A stretch of 39,763 bases of DNA from Amycolatopsis acidicola (GTDB lineage: Bacteria; Actinomycetota; Actinomycetes; Mycobacteriales; Pseudonocardiaceae), in the NCBI RefSeq assembly GCF_007713735.2, contig NZ_VMNW02000082.1:1-39763 (forward strand), in the 5' to 3' direction. A program made the translations under genes and the position numbers. Shown here piece after piece: positions 23,161 through 30,748 of this stretch (positions within the stretch are counted from its first letter, which is position 1; the number at the start of each line of letters is the position of its first letter). The notes beneath the pieces were generated by a model. It searched no databases. It saw only the letters and a program-made list of their open reading frames with translations, and was not told the origin of the DNA.

Positions 23161-23593
23161 GCAGCCGTGCGCCGGGGCCGAAGCGGGCCAGCTGGTCGTC
23201 CTGGTTGTAGAGGCCGCACATACGAAGGGAGAGGCAGCCGCAGCCGACGCATCCGGTGAGGCGGTCGCGCAGGCGCTGGAGTGCGTCTATGCGGGCGTCG
23301 AGCTCGTCCTGCCAGTTGCGGGAGAGGCGTGCCCAGTCGGCTTTCGTGGGCGCGTGGTCGTGGGGGAGGGTGGCCAAGGCCGAGCTGATTTCCTCGAGGC
23401 TGAGGCCCACTCGTTGCGCGGCGCGGATGAAAGCGATGCGGCGCAGGACGGTGCGGGAGTACCGGCGCTGGTTGCCCGACGAGCGCTCGGAGGAGATCAG
23501 CCCGCGGTCTTCGTAGAACCGCAGCGCGGTGTGCGGGACGCCGCTGCGCTCCGCGACCTGCCCGATGCTGAGGTAGTCGGCAAGCTTGGTCAC
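23132..23593 (-). CDS. soxR: redox-sensitive MerR-family activator SoxR
   Basis: A 153-residue MerR-family regulator. The winged helix (IGQVAERSGVPHTALRFYEDRGLI) is at residues 10-33 and the long dimer helix near 80-112. The [2Fe-2S] site has cysteines 115, 118, 120 and 126 in CVGCGCLSLRMC, the exact SoxR spacing. Actinobacterial SoxR senses redox-cycling metabolites and usually activates a few enzyme or transporter genes. The GTG at 23593 is 6 nt downstream of a TAGGCT -10, so the message should be leaderless, and a SoxR box overlaps its -35 area. No obvious coding target lies on the divergent side. Confidence 0.94.
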   Translation of the reverse strand: MTKLADYLSIGQVAERSGVPHTALRFYEDRGLISSERSSGNQRRYSRTVLRRIAFIRAAQRVGLSLEEISSALATLPHDHAPTKADWARLSRNWQDELDARIDALQRLRDRLTGCVGCGCLSLRMCGLYNQDDQLARFGPGARLLKPAMEGGA

Positions 23594-23630
23594 GTCACCA
23601 GCCTAGCCTTGACTTCAACTTAAGTCGAGG
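23594..23630 (-). promoter_or_regulatory. soxR promoter with SoxR box
   Basis: CTTCAACTTAAGTCGAGG (23613-23630) differs from the symmetric SoxR-type box CCTCAACTTAAGTTGAGG at two positions on the reverse strand. TAGGCT on the minus strand (23600-23605) lies 6 nt before the GTG. On the plus strand TTGACT (23609-23614) touches the box, so a rightward promoter is also possible. Confidence 0.7.
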
Positions 23631-24279
23631 TTGGCCGATGTGGCGCCGCTCGCCCCCGGGGTGACCCGGAATGGTCCAGTCCACAGGAGAAGCTCGCGCT
23701 GAGCTGCGCGAGGAAGAGCGGAATGGGAGGTTGCGTTTCCATAAAGGACGCGGCGCAATGCGCCGCACCCCGGCCGGTGCGCAAAACCGGCCGACACACC
23801 CACGCCACGGGGGGATTTCGTGGCGGTGCTTCGCTGCTTCGGGGCTTCGGCTCTTGGCGGGCTTGTCCACCGCGCGAAGCCGAGCCGTCGCGCCGGGAAG
23901 GCGCCGCGTGCTCACCAAGCGGTCGGTTTGGCTCGAGCCCGGAAATGCGTCACCTTCGCCTGGCTCCTCGTGCGCGCCCTGCCAGCGTGCGCCCATGCTC
24001 TGCGCGCCGTCATGGCCGTGGGCCCGGTGACCGTTCTGGACCGCGCTGTAGCGCCAGCCACAGCGCGGCGGACCGTTCCCAGCCAGCCCGCAGCTCGGCC
24101 AGCCCGCGCCACCGCACTCAGCCGGAGCCACTCACCGGCACCTCAGCCGAGCACGCCATCCCACCTCCCCTCGGCCCTGGGCGCCGAAAAATCCGCCCTC
24201 AGCCGAGAACGCGACCCCGTCTCCCCCTCGGCCCGGGGGCGCCGAAAAATCCACCCTCGACCGGGGCGCCGGAAAGACG
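23631..24279. other. gene-free, hairpin-rich region
   Basis: All frames are open for long stretches but translate to Arg/Pro/Ser-rich sequence without family resemblance. Strong hairpins occur at 23750-23766 (8-bp arms GCGGCGCA/TGCGCCGC) and 23771-23793 (7-bp arms CGGCCGG/CCGGCCG, 9-nt loop). A 32/33-nt near-direct repeat lies at 24169-24200 and 24226-24258. It is a candidate non-coding RNA or degenerate DNA downstream of a possible SoxR-controlled rightward promoter. Confidence 0.4.
24169..24258. repeat. near-direct repeat pair
   Basis: Two copies at 24169-24200 and 24226-24258 share the core GGCGCCGAAAAATCC and differ by one insertion and a few substitutions. Each carries the self-complementary GGCGCC. 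They sit just after the small hypothetical gene's stop; read from that gene's strand each has a run of T's, so they could act in termination. Confidence 0.5.
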
Positions 24280-24651
24280 TCACGGCATCCGGGCGGGCGC
24301 CGGCACGAGCACCTCCTGGGGCACCAAACGGACCAGCGACTCCGACGTCACCTGGAGGTCCTCCGCCGCCGCGGCGGCTTGGTCCAGTTCACTGCGCAAG
24401 TGCCGGTGCGCGGACGGCCCCAGCTCGTGCTCGCCGAGTCCGGGCGATTCCCGCAGCTGGTCGAGGATGCGCGTGAGCGCCGAGGCGGTGCAGGTCATCC
24501 CGCGCAGTAGCTCGCGCAGGTCTTCGGGCGCCAGCGCGCCCGCGTCGAACCGGCGCAGCGCGTCGGCCAGCTCTCGGGTGAGGCCGAGGACCTTCCGGTT
24601 GGTACGGCCGGTGCTTTCGGGGTGATTCTCGGGACTGCTCTGCGACAGCAT
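24280..24651 (-). CDS. small helical hypothetical protein
   Basis: A 123-residue protein without recognised family. It is predicted largely helical, with a leucine-rich amphipathic middle (VLGLTRELADALRRFDAGAL, LRELLRGMTCTASALTRIL) and acidic segments, and no membrane helix or signal peptide. ATG 24651 has GGAG 6 nt upstream; GTG 24657 is an alternative. It is divergent from hisH with a 109-bp gap. Codon use is as GC-rich as the neighbours, and frame and ribosome site support it as real. Confidence 0.55.
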   Translation of the reverse strand: MLSQSSPENHPESTGRTNRKVLGLTRELADALRRFDAGALAPEDLRELLRGMTCTASALTRILDQLRESPGLGEHELGPSAHRHLRSELDQAAAAAEDLQVTSESLVRLVPQEVLVPAPARMP

Positions 24652-24748
24652 GGTCACTCCCTCGGGCCTGCACTCCGCCGCCGGTATCGTCCGGCCACCG
24701 GGTGCGTGACCGGTGCCGACGTCGTTGGAGGCCGTTGTCCGCCCAGCC

Positions 24749-24760
24749 TAGACTGGACCC
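24749..24760 (+). promoter_or_regulatory. hisH -10 box, leaderless start
   Basis: TAGACT (24749-24754) followed by 6 nt and the hisH GTG. TTGGAG at 24725-24730 gives an 18-bp spacer as a weak -35. The break from hisB explains why hisH needs its own promoter. Confidence 0.5.
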
Positions 24761-25390
24761 GTGACTAGCGTCGTGATTCTCGATTACGGTTCCGGGAACC
24801 TTCGTTCCGCCGAACGCGCGGTCCAGCGCGTCGGCGCGGAGGTCGAGGTCACCGCGGATCCCCAAGCGGCGCTGAACGCGGACGGTCTCGTGGTGCCCGG
24901 CGTCGGCGCCTTCGCGGCCTGCATCGAGGGGTTGCTTTCGGTCGGCGGGGACAAGATCATCGGCACCCGGCTGGCCGGCAGCCGCCCGGTGCTGGGGATC
25001 TGCGTCGGTATGCAGATCCTCTTCGAACGGGGCGTCGAGCACGGCGTGGAGTCGAAGGGCACCGGCGAGTGGCCGGGCACGGTCGACCGCCTGCACGCCG
25101 ACGTCGTCCCGCACATGGGATGGAACACGGTGCGCGCGCCGGCGGATTCGGAGCTTTTCGCGGGCCTCAGCGCCGACACCCGCTTCTACTTCGTGCACTC
25201 CTACGCGGCGCGAAGCTGGGAGCTGGATTCCGGGCTGCCGGGCGCTCAGCCCAAGGTCACCTGGGCACACCACGGCGAGGACTTCGTCGCGGCCGCCGAG
25301 AACGGGCCGTTGTGGGCCACCCAGTTCCACCCCGAGAAGTCCGGCGACGCGGGCGCCCACCTGCTGGAGAACTGGCTGCGCACCCTCTGA
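24761..25390 (+). CDS. hisH: imidazole glycerol phosphate synthase, glutaminase subunit
   Basis: A 209-residue class I glutamine amidotransferase supplying ammonia to HisF. The nucleophile is C81 in GICVGMQ, and the His-Glu pair is H190/E192 in QFHPEKSG. The N-terminal ILDYGSGNLRS and the PHMGWN segment are standard. GTG 24761 has no ribosome site. hisA follows after 23 bp. Confidence 0.96.
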   Translation: MTSVVILDYGSGNLRSAERAVQRVGAEVEVTADPQAALNADGLVVPGVGAFAACIEGLLSVGGDKIIGTRLAGSRPVLGICVGMQILFERGVEHGVESKGTGEWPGTVDRLHADVVPHMGWNTVRAPADSELFAGLSADTRFYFVHSYAARSWELDSGLPGAQPKVTWAHHGEDFVAAAENGPLWATQFHPEKSGDAGAHLLENWLRTL

Positions 25391-25401
25391 CGCACGTCAC
25401 C

Positions 25402-25413
25402 TATAGTCACCCC
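25402..25413 (+). promoter_or_regulatory. hisA -10 box, leaderless start
   Basis: TATAGT (25402-25407) lies 6 nt before the hisA GTG. TGACG-CA-CGTCA, a 12-bp inverted repeat at 25388-25399 over the hisH stop, could be a regulator site. Confidence 0.45.
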
Positions 25414-26145
25414 GTGACTTTCACGCTCCTTCCCGCTGTTGACGTGGCCGATGGCCAGGCTGTCCGCCTGGTCCAGGGCGAGGCCGGTACCGAAACCTCC
25501 TACGGCGCCCCGCTGGACGCCGCACTCGCCTGGCAGCGCGACGGCGCGGAGTGGATCCACCTCGTCGACCTCGACGCCGCGTTCGGCAAGGGCTCCAACC
25601 GCGAGCTGCTCGCCCAGGTGGTCGGTGAGCTGGACGTGCAGGTCGAGCTTTCCGGCGGCATCCGCGACGACGCCTCCCTCGAGGCGGCCCTCGCCACCGG
25701 TGCCCGCCGCGTGAACCTCGGGACGGCGGCACTCGAGGACCCGGCGTGGACGGCGAAAGCCGTTGCCACGTATGGGGATCGCGTCGCCATCGGGCTCGAC
25801 GTGCGGATCACCGAGCAGGGCCACCGGCTCGCCGCCCGCGGCTGGACCCGCGACGGCGGGGATCTGTGGGAGGTGCTGGAGCGCCTGGACCGCGACGGCG
25901 CCACCCGCTACGTGGTCACGGACGTGAGCAAGGACGGCACGCTGAAGGGCCCGAACCTCGACCTGCTGCGCGAGGTCGCCGCTCGCACCGACGCGCCGGT
26001 GATCGCTTCCGGTGGCGTGTCCAGCCTCGACGACCTGCGCGCCCTCGCCGGACTCGCCAACGATGGCGTGGAAGGTTCGATCATCGGCAAGGCGCTGTAC
26101 GCGGGCGCGTTCACGTTGCCGGAGGCCCTGGCCGCCGTTCGGTGA
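25414..26145 (+). CDS. priA: HisA/PriA bifunctional isomerase
   Basis: A 243-residue (beta/alpha)8 barrel that isomerises ProFAR to PRFAR in histidine synthesis and, as PriA, also phosphoribosyl-anthranilate in tryptophan synthesis. Catalytic D10 (LPAVDVADG) and D174 (DVSKDGTLKGPN) are present. R142 and W144 in ARGW and S80 match the residues that allow both substrates in mycobacterial PriA. No trpF is present although trpE, C, B and A are, which supports the dual role. The GTG at 25414 lacks a ribosome site. The C-terminus ASGGVSSLDDLRALAGL is nearly identical in actinobacterial PriA. Confidence 0.95.
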   Translation: MTFTLLPAVDVADGQAVRLVQGEAGTETSYGAPLDAALAWQRDGAEWIHLVDLDAAFGKGSNRELLAQVVGELDVQVELSGGIRDDASLEAALATGARRVNLGTAALEDPAWTAKAVATYGDRVAIGLDVRITEQGHRLAARGWTRDGGDLWEVLERLDRDGATRYVVTDVSKDGTLKGPNLDLLREVAARTDAPVIASGGVSSLDDLRALAGLANDGVEGSIIGKALYAGAFTLPEALAAVR

Positions 26146-26200
26146 TTCGTGTCGGACGGCTCTTTAAACCTGGTGGTGGCGTGGCGGCGGAGTCGCAGCC

Positions 26201-26234
26201 GCAACCCTCGAGAACTCGCAACCCTCGAGAACTC
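26201..26234. repeat. 17-bp exact tandem duplication
   Basis: GCAACCCTCGAGAACTC occurs twice head to tail (26201-26217 and 26218-26234), ending at the stop codon of the F420-type oxidoreductase gene. It is a recent-looking slippage or insertion scar at the junction of the his block and the minus-strand block. Confidence 0.85.
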
Positions 26235-26619
26235 AGGCCTCCAGCGCGATCGCGATACCGACCGTGCGGTCCTCCGGCCCGCGGAGCCGGCTGAAGAACA
26301 TCGTCACGCGGCCGACGATGCCGTACTTCCGCTCGATCGCGCGCCGCACGCGCTCCGTATCCGCCGCGTCGAGCAGGCGGGCCTGGCCGGCCACCGCGGG
26401 CCCGTGCGTCTTGCTCCCGCGGAAGTCGCACGCCTGCACCTGCACCTTGCCGTCCCGGCGGATGCGTTTGACCTTGCCCGACTGCCGCTCGGTCCACAGC
26501 ACCAGCTCATCACCCTCACCCGCGAGCCACACCGGCGTGCCCACCGGCGTCCCGTCCTTGCGGTAGGTGGTCAGCAACACGTACTTCTCGTCGCCCAGTC
26601 GTCGCGCCTCAGCATTCAT
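26233..26619 (-). CDS. PPOX-class F420-dependent oxidoreductase-like protein
   Basis: A 128-residue split-barrel flavin/F420-binding protein. The opening KYVLLTTYRKDGTPVGTPVW and VLWTERQSGKVKRIRRDGKVQV segments match the FDOR-B group of actinobacterial F420H2-dependent reductases. The natural substrate is unknown. ATG 26619 has TATTTT 7 nt upstream and no ribosome site, so it may be leaderless. It follows the ABC permease on the same strand by 20 bp. Confidence 0.85.
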   Translation of the reverse strand: MNAEARRLGDEKYVLLTTYRKDGTPVGTPVWLAGEGDELVLWTERQSGKVKRIRRDGKVQVQACDFRGSKTHGPAVAGQARLLDAADTERVRRAIERKYGIVGRVTMFFSRLRGPEDRTVGIAIALEA

Positions 26620-26639
26620 AGCGCCCAAAATAGCCCGGA

Positions 26640-27374
26640 TCACGGCGTCCGGCGCCGCAACGTGGCCGCACCGAGCACCAGCGCCAGCAGCACACAGCAG
26701 GCGACGATCACCAGATCCCGCACCAGCGTGAGGTCCACAGTGGACGATCCGGTCACCCGGCCCAGCGCCTCCACGGCGTAGGAAAGCGGCATCACGTTCG
26801 ACAGCCAGTGCAGCACCCACCCCATCGAGTCCCGCGCGGCGAACAGCCCGCACAACAGGATCTGCGGCAGCACGAACACCGGCATGAACTGGATCGCCTG
26901 GAACTCGGTGCGGGCGAAGGCACTGACGAACAACCCGAGCGCCATCCCCAGCAACGCGTCCAGCACGGCGATCAGCAACAGCAGCCACCACGACCCCTGG
27001 ATGTCCAGGCCCAGCCAGGCGAGCGAGAGCCCCGCAGCCACCGCCACCTGCAGCACCGCGAGCAGCCCGAAAGCCAGCGCATACCCGAACAGCAGATCCA
27101 GTTTGCCCAGCGGCAACGTCATCAGCCGCTCCAGCGTGCCGCTGGTGCGTTCGCGCAGCGTGGTGATCGAGGTGATCAGGAACATGATCGTGAACGGGAA
27201 GACCCCGAGCAGCGCCGGCGCCGCGTGGCTGAACATCGGCTGCGAGTTGAACACGTAGCGCAGCAGCACCATCAGCAGCGACGGCACCACGATGAGCATC
27301 ACGACGGTGCGCGGATCGTGCCGAAGCTGGGTGAGGATCCGCCGCGCGGTGGCGAGTGTGATCGACGGGTTCAT
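26640..27374 (-). CDS. ABC-2 type exporter permease
   Basis: A 244-residue membrane protein with six hydrophobic helices (starting DPRTVVMLIVVPSLLMVLLRYVF and ending LVRDLVIVACCVLLALVLGAATL). The ITTLRERTSGTLERLMTLPL segment between helices 2 and 3 is typical of DrrB/NodJ-like permeases. It overlaps the end of the ATPase gene (ATGA), so the two form one exporter. The substrate is unknown; drugs or polyketides are common for the group. Confidence 0.93.
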   Translation of the reverse strand: MNPSITLATARRILTQLRHDPRTVVMLIVVPSLLMVLLRYVFNSQPMFSHAAPALLGVFPFTIMFLITSITTLRERTSGTLERLMTLPLGKLDLLFGYALAFGLLAVLQVAVAAGLSLAWLGLDIQGSWWLLLLIAVLDALLGMALGLFVSAFARTEFQAIQFMPVFVLPQILLCGLFAARDSMGWVLHWLSNVMPLSYAVEALGRVTGSSTVDLTLVRDLVIVACCVLLALVLGAATLRRRTP

Positions 27375-28096
27375 GAGCGTGCCGCCTCCTGCTCTCGGAT
27401 CAGCCGCAGGAAAGCCTGCTCCAGATCCACCGCGCCGGTGCGCTCGCGCAGTTCGGCGGGGGACTGGTCGGCCAGCAGCCTGCCGTCGCGCATGAGCAGC
27501 AACCGGTCGCATCGCGCGGCTTCGTCCATCACATGACTGGAGACGAGCAGCGTCGTGCCGCCCGCGGCGAGTTCGCGGAACAGCTCCCACAACGTGTCGC
27601 GCAGCACCGGGTCCAGCCCGACCGTCGGCTCGTCGAGCACCAGCAGCTCCGGGTTGCCGAGCAACGCGATCCCGAGGTTCGCGCGGCTGTGCTGCCCGCC
27701 GGAAAGGTTGCCGACGAGGCTGTGCGCCTCGCCGTCCAGCCCCACTTCCGTGATCACTCTGTCCACATCGGACTCAGGCGCGCCCAGTACCGCGGCGAAA
27801 TACCGCAGCGCCTCCGTCACCGTCAGATCGGCGTAGATCGCCGGACTCTGTGTGGCATAACCGATCTTGCGCCGCAACGCCTTGCTGCCCGCGGGCAGGC
27901 CGAGCACCGTCACGGTGCCACCGGCGACGATCTGCACGCCGACGATCGAGCGCAGCAACGTGGTCTTCCCGCACCCGCTCGGCCCGAGCAGCCCGGTGAT
28001 CACCCCGCGCGGCACCTCGCACGCCACCCCGCGGACGACTTCGCGCCCGCCTCGCACCACTCGCAGCCCGTCGACGACGACGGCCGAATTAGCCAT
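27371..28096 (-). CDS. ABC exporter ATP-binding protein
   Basis: A 241-residue ATPase with Walker A GPSGCGKTT (38-46), Q-loop near YATQSP, signature LSGGQ, Walker B LLVLDEPTVGLDP and the switch His in VSSHVMDEA. The DrrA-like short C-terminus suits an ABC-2 exporter. It is followed by its permease with a four-base overlap. ATG 28096 lies in relatively AT-rich DNA (AATTAAACGC before the start), probably its own promoter, after a 49-bp gap from the DMT gene. Confidence 0.95.
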   Translation of the reverse strand: MANSAVVVDGLRVVRGGREVVRGVACEVPRGVITGLLGPSGCGKTTLLRSIVGVQIVAGGTVTVLGLPAGSKALRRKIGYATQSPAIYADLTVTEALRYFAAVLGAPESDVDRVITEVGLDGEAHSLVGNLSGGQHSRANLGIALLGNPELLVLDEPTVGLDPVLRDTLWELFRELAAGGTTLLVSSHVMDEAARCDRLLLMRDGRLLADQSPAELRERTGAVDLEQAFLRLIREQEAARS

Positions 28097-28145
28097 GCGT
28101 TTAATTCTGCGCGCGGACCGTGACCCGGGTCAAGACCGGACGGAC

Positions 28146-28964
28146 TCAGACTTCGCCGAACCTGGCCAGTGACAGCGCCGCCGCGACCGCGAGGACGAAC
28201 CCGCACACGGCGACGGCGCCGAACCCGGCCCTGGTCGTGTCGCCGAGCGCCAGCACGCCGATCAGCGAAGGCAGCACCGTCTCGCCGACCACCATCAGTG
28301 CCGTCGCGGTGGTGACGCTTCCGCGCTGCAACGAGGAGGCGAAGAACAACATCGCCAGCGCGCCCGCGGCGGCGACCGTGTACGCGGCGGGATCTGTCAG
28401 CACCGCCATCAGACTGCTCGTCGACACCACGCGTCCGGCGAGCGCGACCATCCCGAAACAGAGCCCGGCGACCAACCCGAGCGCGGGGCTGCGCAGCTTT
28501 TCCGGGGTGCGGCCCGCGAGCACGCCCAAGGCGCCCAGCACGACGGTGGCCACCGCGAGTCCGATGTGGAACGTCAGCCCGACGGGCGTCGAACCTTCGC
28601 TCTCCGCCGAGATTCCCAGCAATGCCAAGCCCACGCAGACGAACACCACGGCCGTCCATTCGCGACGGCCGAGCCGCGCGCCGATCGCGATCGCCGCGAC
28701 CGCTGTCACCGCCAGGCTCGCCGCAAGCGCCGCCTGCACCACGAAAAGCGGCAAGGAGCGCAACGCGATCAACTGCGCGACGAACCCCAACGTGTCCATG
28801 CCCAGCCCGAGCACGTACCGCCACTGTTTGAGCACGCGCACGAGCAGCCGCGGGTCGACGCCGTGCTCACTGGTCTCCACCGAGCGGGCCGCGACAGCCT
28901 GGAAGACCGACGCCACCCCGTACGCCACGGCCGCGACCAGCGCGCACAGCAATCCCCACCACAC
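28146..28964 (-). CDS. DMT/NIPA-like membrane protein
   Basis: A 272-residue protein with nine or ten hydrophobic helices. SLPLFVVQAALAASLAVTAV and the overall helix pattern resemble the DMT protein at 13333. The substrate is unknown. GTG 28964 has TAGGGT 6 nt upstream (28971-28976), inside the last codons of, and the short gap after, the TetR gene. It is probably controlled by the adjacent TetR. A TM-rich fold with no catalytic motif excludes an enzyme role. Confidence 0.8.
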   Translation of the reverse strand: MWWGLLCALVAAVAYGVASVFQAVAARSVETSEHGVDPRLLVRVLKQWRYVLGLGMDTLGFVAQLIALRSLPLFVVQAALAASLAVTAVAAIAIGARLGRREWTAVVFVCVGLALLGISAESEGSTPVGLTFHIGLAVATVVLGALGVLAGRTPEKLRSPALGLVAGLCFGMVALAGRVVSTSSLMAVLTDPAAYTVAAAGALAMLFFASSLQRGSVTTATALMVVGETVLPSLIGVLALGDTTRAGFGAVAVCGFVLAVAAALSLARFGEV

Positions 28965-28976
28965 GTCACGACCCTA
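28965..28976 (-). promoter_or_regulatory. -10 box of the DMT-like gene
   Basis: TAGGGT on the minus strand (28971-28976) followed by 6 nt and GTG. It lies in the 14-bp gap after the TetR stop, so the -35 would be within the TetR 3' end. Confidence 0.38.
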
Positions 28977-28978
28977 TG

Positions 28979-29551
28979 TCAGGGAGTGAGATAGGACTGG
29001 ACGACAGGCGCGACCAGCGCCACCAGTTCCTCGTCGTCCGCGTCCGCCAGCGGGGGCACGCGCACGACGTGGCGCAGCAGCACCAGCCCGATCAGCTGGG
29101 ACGCCACCGCGGCGGCCCGGATCGGCGGCACGCCACGGCTTTCGGCCACCTTGCTGAGCACGACCCTGGTCAGGAACTGGCGCATCATGGTGGCCGCCTG
29201 CTCGTTGCCGGTGACCGAGCGGAGGATGGCCAGGAACGGCTCGCGGGAGCGTTCCTCCGCCCACAGCCCCAGGAACAGCCGCACGATCCGCTCGCCGAGC
29301 TCGCCCGGCGGGCCCGCCAGCAGCCGGGGCAGTTCGTCGACCGGGTTCACCGGGAAGTTCATCGCCGCCACGAACAACTGCTGTTTGGTGCCGAAGAAAT
29401 GGTGCAGCAGCGCGGCGTTCACCCCCGCCGCCGCGGCGATACCGCGGATCGTCGCGCCGTCGTAGCCCTGTTCCGCGAACTGCGTCCGGGCCGCGGCGAC
29501 GATCTGCTCCCTGGTCTCGTTCGGCCCCGGCCGCCGCCCCGCTCTTGCCAT
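28979..29551 (-). CDS. TetR-family regulator
   Basis: A 190-residue regulator with helix-turn-helix segments near residues 15-60 (REQIVAAARTQFAEQGYDGATIRGIAAAAGV, HHFFGTKQQLFVA). The C-terminal half (ASQLIGLVLLRHVVRVPPLA ... SYLTP) resembles the TetR at 31591, so the two appear to be paralogues. ATG 29551 lies 6 nt after TAGGAT, suggesting a leaderless message. It is divergent from hisF with a 43-bp gap; it may control the DMT/ABC genes behind it. Confidence 0.9.
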   Translation of the reverse strand: MARAGRRPGPNETREQIVAAARTQFAEQGYDGATIRGIAAAAGVNAALLHHFFGTKQQLFVAAMNFPVNPVDELPRLLAGPPGELGERIVRLFLGLWAEERSREPFLAILRSVTGNEQAATMMRQFLTRVVLSKVAESRGVPPIRAAAVASQLIGLVLLRHVVRVPPLADADDEELVALVAPVVQSYLTP

Positions 29552-29594
29552 GCCGCGATCCTAAGCGCGTTCGCACGGACAGTACGCTGGGAGC
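29552..29594. promoter_or_regulatory. back-to-back leaderless promoters, TetR and hisF
   Basis: On the minus strand TAGGAT (29558-29563) lies 6 nt before the TetR ATG. On the plus strand TACGCT (29583-29588) lies 6 nt before the hisF ATG. Only 43 bp separate the two start codons, so a TetR bound here would affect hisF as well. Confidence 0.48.
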
Positions 29595-30368
29595 ATGTCC
29601 GTTGCGGTGAGAGTCATCCCCTGTCTGGACGTCGACGCCGGGCGGGTGGTGAAGGGCGTCAACTTCGCCGACCTGCGTGACGCCGGTGACCCGGTGGAGC
29701 TCGCGCGCGCCTACGACGCGGAGGGTGCCGACGAGCTCACCTTCCTGGACGTCACCGCGTCTTCGGGCAACCGCGAGACGACTTTCGACGTGGTGCGCCG
29801 CACGGCCGAGCAGGTGTTCATCCCGCTCACCGTCGGCGGAGGCGTGCGGTCCTGCGACGACGTGAACCGCCTGCTGCGTGCGGGCGCGGACAAGGTGAGC
29901 GTCAACACGGCCGCGATCGCCCGCCCGGAGCTGCTTCGTGAGGCGTCGCAGCGGTTCGGGGCGCAGTGCATCGTGCTGTCGGTCGACGCGCGTCGCGTGC
30001 CCGAGGGCGGCGAGCAGACGCCCTCGGGCTTCGAGGTGACCACGCACGGTGGCCGCAAGGGCACCGGGATCGACGCCGTGGAATGGGCCGAGCGTGGCGA
30101 AGAGCTGGGCGTGGGCGAGATCCTGCTCAACTCGATGGACGCCGACGGCACCAAGAACGGGTTCGACCTGGAGCTGATCGAGCTGACCCGCAAGGTGGTG
30201 CGGGTGCCGGTGATCGCCAGTGGTGGCGCGGGCGCGGTCGAGCATTTCCTGCCGGCCGTGCGGGCCGGCGCGGACGCGGTGCTGGCCGCCAGCGTGTTCC
30301 ACTTCGGACAGTTGAAGATCGGCCAGGTGAAGGACGCGCTGCGCGCCGGAGGAGTCGAGATCCGGTGA
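29595..30368 (+). CDS. hisF: imidazole glycerol phosphate synthase, cyclase subunit
   Basis: A 257-residue (beta/alpha)8 barrel that uses HisH-derived ammonia to form imidazole glycerol phosphate and AICAR. Catalytic D12 (PCLDVDAGRVVKG) and D131 (LSVDARR) are present, with the phosphate-binding GGGVRS and ASGGAGA loops. Start ATG 29595; the GGGAG before it is too close to act as a ribosome site. It is separated from hisA by the 3.4-kb minus-strand block; its TGA overlaps the next gene (GTGA). Confidence 0.97.
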   Translation: MSVAVRVIPCLDVDAGRVVKGVNFADLRDAGDPVELARAYDAEGADELTFLDVTASSGNRETTFDVVRRTAEQVFIPLTVGGGVRSCDDVNRLLRAGADKVSVNTAAIARPELLREASQRFGAQCIVLSVDARRVPEGGEQTPSGFEVTTHGGRKGTGIDAVEWAERGEELGVGEILLNSMDADGTKNGFDLELIELTRKVVRVPVIASGGAGAVEHFLPAVRAGADAVLAASVFHFGQLKIGQVKDALRAGGVEIR

Positions 30369-30748
30369 AGCTCTCGTCCTGGCGGGTCGCGGTCGAGGTG
30401 AAGCTGGCCATCGCGCTGCTGGTCGGCCTCGGGCTCGCATACCTGGTGCTGTGCGTGGTCATCGTGACCACGTCCGACGCTTCGCCGCGCACCCTGATCA
30501 CGCCGGTGGCCAGCGTGCTGCTCGGCGGTCTCGTCGCGGGCGGGCTGGCGTTGAAGATGCCGTCCTCGCGGATACTCGGGTTCGTCGTGGCGGCGCTTTT
30601 GGGGCTGCTGCACGCTTTCCTGCTGCTGGCCGGTTCCGTGTTGCTGCTGAAGCTGTTTTCGGCCGTGCTGGCGATCGGCTACATCTACACGTGGGTGCTG
30701 TTGAACTCCGGCCCGGTGCGCCGGTATCTGCTGGGAGACGCCGCATGA
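30365..30748 (+). CDS. four-helix membrane protein in the his operon
   Basis: A 127-residue protein with about four hydrophobic helices (KLAIALLVGLGLAYLVLCVV, VLLGGLVAGGLAL, VVAALLGLLHAFLLLAGSVL, LFSAVLAIGYIYTWVLL). GTG 30365 overlaps the hisF stop and its own stop overlaps the hisI ATG, so it is translated within the operon. No family name is recognised. Its position between hisF and hisI is a clue only to coordinated expression. Confidence 0.78.
   Translation: MKLSSWRVAVEVKLAIALLVGLGLAYLVLCVVIVTTSDASPRTLITPVASVLLGGLVAGGLALKMPSSRILGFVVAALLGLLHAFLLLAGSVLLLKLFSAVLAIGYIYTWVLLNSGPVRRYLLGDAA

Noticed and set aside
23723..24625. 300-codon plus-strand frame
   Set aside because: Arg/Ser/Pro-rich, no ribosome site or family; crosses a supported minus-strand gene.
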